From: an uncultured Collinsella sp.
GTDB taxonomy: Bacteria > Actinomycetota > Coriobacteriia > Coriobacteriales > Coriobacteriaceae
Assembly: GCA_900542175.1 (NCBI GenBank)
Contig: UQNC01000005.1
Coordinates: 5,797-69,796 of the forward strand
Direction of reading: 5' to 3'
DNA length: 64,000 bases
How positions within the stretch are numbered: position 1 is the first letter of the stretch; each line of letters opens with the position of its first letter. The translations under genes were made by a program, and so were the position numbers. Under the pieces are notes generated by a model. The model did not search any database. It was not told the DNA's origin and was given only the letters and a program-made list of their open reading frames with translations. Of the stretch, positions 62,453-64,000 are shown piece after piece.

Positions 62453-63718
62453 ATGAAACGACCCCTTTACTACCTGCTCTGCGCGATCGCGTGCACGTCC
62501 ATGGTCGGCGCGACGATGCCCATGGCAGCCATTGCGGAGGCGATTCAGCCTCAAGAAACCGCCGAGCAGCAAGCGCAAGCCGACGCCACGAGCAGCGACA
62601 CAGGCAAGGCCGAAGACGGCACCAACACAAATACGACAGCAGATACCGCAGAGGACAGCACCGCAACATCCACCGACACCAGCACAGCCAACACGGAAAG
62701 CGCTGACGGCACCCCCACCACGCCCGGCACCGCCGCCGCAACCGCAACCGGCACCCCCGCCCCATCCCTTAGCGCCCAAGCCAACCCCGCGCCCGCCGCA
62801 ATCTCCGCCACGTCACAAACCGGCTACGCCCACTCCGCCACCGCAAGCCAAAACGGCGTCACCTTCACTGTCTCGTGGAACGACGCCCCCGCGGGCGCCG
62901 CGACAACCTTCCACGTAACCCAGACCAACGGCTCGTCCCAGGCCAAGGCGCGCATGGACGTGCCCACCTACTGGGACGGCGGCAGCCAGGAGAGCGTCTG
63001 CGACCCGTCGCGCCCGGCATGGGCCAGCTACTACAGCCTGGGCGCCGCGGGCCACGACTTCACCTTTGACTTCACGGCATCGGGCACGTACCGCATCCAC
63101 TTCTACTTTATGGACAACGACAGAAACGACCCCCAAAACGACAAGGGGATCTACTACCTGCGCACCACGGCGGAGGTGACCGTAAACGACACTGCCCGCC
63201 CAAGCGTCACGCAGATCGTCAACAATGCCGTAGCCCAGTGCCGCCAGGAAACCTCCGGCTCGGAATACGACATGGCTCTGTGGCTCCACGACTGGACGCT
63301 CGACCAGCTGGAGTACGACCACAGCCTCAACTGGTGCTCAGCAGAAAGCGGCCTCACGCGCCACCAGGGCATCTGCGAGAGCTATCAGCGCATCTACTCC
63401 AAGCTCCTTGACGCCGCGGGCATCGCCAACGGCCGCATCACCGGCAACGGCCACACCTGGAACGCTGTAAAAATCGACGGCAAATGGTGCCAGATGGACC
63501 TAACCTGGGACGACACCAGCGACAACTGGTACAGAGACCCGGAGCAACGCCTTACCGTTGCGCGTGCGGTCTACTCCGGCTCCCCCGTGCTTCTGCTCGA
63601 TAAATGTACAGCGGCCCTCGACCCCAAGACCAAGCGAGAAATGCTGGATCGCATGCGAAATCTCGGCCGTACCGTCATCATCGTCACGCATCGTACTGCT
63701 GCGATTTCACGGAGGTGA
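62453..63718 (+). pseudogene. Secreted transglutaminase-like protein fused to an ABC ATPase tail
   Basis: Starts at the ATG at 62453 (GAGAGG upstream) with a signal peptide (MKRPLYYLLCAIACTSMVGA). A Thr/Ala/Ser-rich linker of about 90 residues and a beta domain follow. The transglutaminase/cysteine-protease core has HQGICESYQR (Cys), GHTWNAVKIDGKW (His) and QMDLTWDD (Asp). At about 63540 the sequence changes abruptly to EQRLTVARAVYSGSPVLLLD, KCTAALD and IIVTHRT, the end of an ABC-transporter ATPase (signature helix, Walker B, D-loop, H-loop), with Lys in place of the catalytic Glu after Walker B. The gene therefore lost its own C terminus by a deletion or rearrangement and picked up a decayed ABC fragment. 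Confidence 0.75.
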
Positions 63719-64000
63719 AGGACAGCCTTGTGCTGAAGTCACTAACAACCGCATAGGAGGCCACAGAGACAGATAGTTAGTTGATAGAAAGGCCAGACAC
63801 AATGTTCAGGCCGAAGCCAGCTGAGACAATGGGCGCAGACACGACACAGCCTAGACCGTCTTCAACGCGCACACCATAAAGGACTAGTACCCGAGGCTTG
63901 GTGGCGAAGATTAAACGGATTCGGCCATAGACGGGATTGCAGGCAGGTACCGTCAAGATTCTTTCGCAAATTGATCGAGGCGGCCTCGGCCCCGCCTTGC
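63719..64000. other. No gene recognised to the window edge
   Basis: An AGGAGG at about 63758 has no start codon at a useful distance. A minus-strand frame is open from 63779 to the edge but its translation has no recognisable features and such a length is expected by chance. Confidence 0.4.

Noticed and set aside
63779..64000. Partial minus-strand gene at the right edge
   Set aside because: The frame is open for about 73 codons but has no start, SD or recognisable residues, and this length is expected by chance in one of six frames.

Overview
The window looks like a chromosomal segment of a high-GC Gram-positive gut anaerobe of the class Coriobacteriia, most likely Collinsella or a close relative. 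This is inferred from gene content, gene order, a 3'-CCA encoded in the tRNA genes and the style of the intergenic palindromes; no database search was possible. Almost every housekeeping gene lies on the minus strand.

Region 1 (1-17.7 kb) is core metabolism and information processing: a partial RNA methyltransferase, folA-thyA, a divergent DUF134/NifX-type metal-binding regulator, then a long collinear run transcribed in the order fakA-like/Asp23, recG, rsmD, coaD, a coiled-coil gene, a YceD-like gene, rpmF, plsX, acpP, rnc, smc, ftsY, ffh. Many genes overlap by 1-8 nt. Region 2 (17.8-35.5 kb) has two identical tRNA-Asn genes, rpoD, dnaG, ribF, truB, nrnA, rbfA, infB, nusA, rimP (with a hairpin plus T-run between promoter and first gene), a small lipoprotein gene, leuS and an IMP dehydrogenase gene. 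The intergenic spaces carry several long palindromes, and one structured element family recurs at three loci.

Region 3 (35.6-48.4 kb) holds a small HTH gene, a PLP-fold enzyme that seems to lack its catalytic lysine, and an eight-gene envelope locus. In transcription order the locus is pelD, pelE, a PelA-type deacetylase (DUF2194), pelF, pelG, a CotH-kinase lipoprotein, a VTC-type polyphosphate polymerase domain and DUF4956. This matches the Gram-positive pelDEA(DA)FG type of Pel polysaccharide cluster with a CotH/VTC/DUF4956 module appended. pelD is split by a one-base insertion in an A5 run that separates its GAF domain from a c-di-GMP I-site/GGDEF-like domain.

Region 4 (48.6-62.3 kb) is an AT-richer accessory island full of probable defence genes: an AAA15-type ATPase, three different Abi-family (AbiD/AbiF-like) HEPN proteins, a DUF262 plus HEPN pair, a membrane protein of unknown function, an Mrr-like nuclease, a DUF4238 protein and a glycine-zipper protein. 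Between them lie decayed IS256-type transposase pieces and other pseudogene fragments. Two sites, at about 50.1 and 58.7 kb, share a minus-strand RNA architecture (TATA box, ATACAAA, hairpin, GU-supported terminator hairpin) and I call them one small-RNA family; a third, different leader RNA precedes the Abi gene at 55.6 kb. The window closes with a secreted transglutaminase-like gene fused by rearrangement to the tail of an ABC-transporter ATPase.
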